The notes beneath the pieces were generated by a model. That model was not told where the DNA came from. It did no database searches and was given only the letters and a program-made list of their open reading frames with translations. This document shows, one piece after another, positions 62,401 to 64,000 of a stretch of DNA of 64,000 bases (the first letter of the stretch is position 1; each line of letters opens with the position of its first letter). Origin of the DNA: Adenanthera pavonina (Eukaryota > Streptophyta > Magnoliopsida > Fabales > Fabaceae); contig JAIVEN010000002.1 in assembly GCA_026686845.1 (NCBI GenBank), positions 27,192,001-27,256,000 of the forward strand. The letters are read 5' to 3'. A program made the position numbers and the translations under genes.

Positions 62401-64000
62401 AACTTTTGAAGGGTTGAGAAATCTTCCTTAAGTTGCCAAACCACTAATTAACCTTGACTAGGAAATTATGGAAGTTATGTATGAAAACAACAAAGTAGAA
62501 CAGTGAGAAGTAATACAGAGAAAATAGTTAATGATCACTATCTTAATACCATTAAGACCTCAACCTATAAAAATTAAGAGATCCTAAAGGCTATGCCAAG
62601 ATAAGTAAAAGTATTGGGTTTAAGAATATATTTATATATAAAGGCAGAATGATAAGTTGAGACTCTAAGTTGACAAAAATTAGAGTAAAGAACAAAGAAG
62701 CAAAATAAGTATAAGCAATGAATGAAAATGAATGGTGATAAAATGCCATTATAAGATAGCAAACAAATTGTTGGAAGAAAGATGAAAGTAGTGGTTGAAC
62801 GCCATAAAAAAAATTTAAGCAATCAAGTATTTAGAAGTTAAATAAGTTATGGCTTGAAAGAAAGCCATTACTAGTATTCTATAAGACAAATTTTGGTATG
62901 AGTACAAGCAGAACCCTAAGCATTCAATAGCTAAATGAGCTCAAGTGAGGGAAGTTTTAGAATGGTGATTTATTGAGAAGTATTAAAAGATGAGAAAAAT
63001 GTAAGGAGTAAGAAAGAAAAGATGTGCTGATTGTTAGATAAGGGCACTATGAAGTTATGATGAAACCAAATAGTCTTACCATTGCACTTGCTAAGACTAT
63101 ATGAATAATATTATAAGTAGTATAATGATGGTTCCCAAGAATAATGTATTAAGGTACTCCAAATCTGTAATGAACATAAAAGATGATTGAGAATTTTTAA
63201 AATTTTTAAATAAAATTATTGATTTATTAAACTCAGTAAATGTAGTTTATGAAGTACGGTCAGTAGGTAATAGAATTTCCCAAGGGTCGCAGTAGATCCT
63301 AGTAAAGCGAGTAAAGTTATAAGTAGGAGAAATCGAAAACTGGAATAAGATAAGAAATTTACTAAGTCTAGTAAGATATTATAAAAATTTTATTGTGAAA
63401 ATTTTTCTTAGATTGTCTTATCGCTTGATTAGAAGAAAAGTTGTGAGAAAAGTGGTAAGAATTAAGTTTTATGAATTAAGAAAGAGGCTAAACCTCCTTG
63501 ACTGAGATGATTAATCTTGATCCAATGATGACCCAAAAGGTCTATGATAATGAAAGAAAGTATGGATCGGAGTATGAGTAATCAAACAGGGTTGAGTTGA
63601 GGATAATAGCCTATATTTTATATGATAATTTCTTATATAAAAACATATGTTCCAACATATAGTAGCAGTGATTAATGCTCTTTAGATACGGAGTGTGACA
63701 AGTTGAAGTGAGTTATATTCTCTATGGTTTTACCATAGAAGTATTGTGAGACCACCAAGAACCTCGAGTCACAATGAAATAAAGGATAAATGGACTTGAG
63801 GTAAAGAAAATGAAAAGAAGAAAAAGATGGATTTGTGAGTGCCATACAATCAAAGATAATGTAGTCAACTTATGCTTAGTATAAAGATTATTCATGTAAA
63901 TAGCATAAAGTTATGAAAAGTAAAGAAAATGAATGATGTCAGGTGCTCAAGAAGAGACTATAGTGTGAATAAGAAAAGAAAGTTATGAAAGCAAGGATGA
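59485..64000 (+). mobile_element. Heavily decayed Ty3/Gypsy element, continues past window
   Basis: No long frame survives, but pieces in order fit a Gypsy polyprotein on the plus strand. About 60078-60215 is gag-like (FLR.CPPSLHERLEV.MVKDWILSLEGIF). About 63360-63440 is the RT thumb-side motif (LVRYYKNFIV.F). About 63745-63870 is RNase H-like (DHQ..., RRKRWI, then IKDNVVNL). Between them, 60300-63350 is AT-rich with stops in every frame. A 75-codon open stretch at 61446-61670 was not recognised. No LTR is seen. Confidence 0.55.
62200..62365 (+). repeat. Imperfect repeats of a 'cttgggg...gagccaa' unit
   Basis: GCTCTTGGGGAAAAGCC..., GCACTTGGGGGGAAGCCC... and GCTCCTGGGGTGATACCC..., each followed after a few bases by (T/A)GAGCCAA. 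The units stand out by their GC content from the surrounding AT-rich DNA. Origin unknown. Confidence 0.6.

Overview
The window is plant nuclear DNA, most likely from a dicot: it is AT-rich, packed with nested transposons, and shows plant-type introns, initiator-tRNA(Met) primer binding sites and plant transposon families. I see no complete ordinary host gene. The species cannot be named from the sequence.

Positions 1-10282 hold most of a CACTA (En/Spm) DNA transposon, CACTA-1, read on the minus strand. Its promoter-side end, with a subterminal repeat array and a CACTA terminus, lies at 9727-10282; the other terminus lies beyond base 1. It carries a TNP2-type transposase broken by two in-frame stops. 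It also carries a 12-exon second gene (1523-4886) whose reading frame I could follow without a break from ATG to stop. That gene joins a plant-transposase (Ptta/En/Spm) region to a Ulp1-type cysteine protease domain with its His, Asp, Gln and Cys motifs present. Beyond it lies a captured, intron-containing fragment of the coatomer beta-prime (COPB2) gene.

Positions 10565-28805 are dominated by four copies (L1-L4) of one long LTR family, probably Ty3/Gypsy, on the minus strand. Nested in or against them are a 1.09 kb non-autonomous CACTA element with an ATC target duplication (11976-13066), a truncated Copia element (Copia-1, 13755-17572), a CACTA subterminal-array remnant (20390-20830) and a Copia-type solo LTR with an AATAG duplication (24569-26832). 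Positions 28811-33890 hold unrecognised AT-rich DNA with several short exon-like pieces.

From about 33890 a second, decayed copy of the same CACTA family (CACTA-2) runs on the plus strand. It is cut at 39144 by a solo LTR (ACATG duplication), which is itself cut by a two-LTR Copia element, Copia-2 (40274-49451, LTRs of 1723 bp each). CACTA-2 resumes at 50050 and is cut again at 50218 by Copia-3 (50218-59484). The Copia elements look like Sireviruses (UBN2-type gag, AAAAAGGGGGAGAA polypurine tract, extra ORF after pol). Copia-2 has lost zinc knuckle, protease and integrase but keeps gag, RT, RNase H and an intact 708-aa extra ORF. Copia-3 has lost RT and RNase H but keeps gag, zinc knuckle, protease and integrase. 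Positions 59485-64000 hold a heavily decayed Ty3/Gypsy element on the plus strand.

The observations most worth a second look are the apparently intact protease gene in a CACTA element with a broken transposase, the captured coatomer gene, the amber codon shared by both transposase copies, the reciprocal internal deletions of Copia-2 and Copia-3, the intact extra ORF, and the MSA-like (MYB3R-type) motifs placed upstream of a conserved TATA box in the Copia LTRs.
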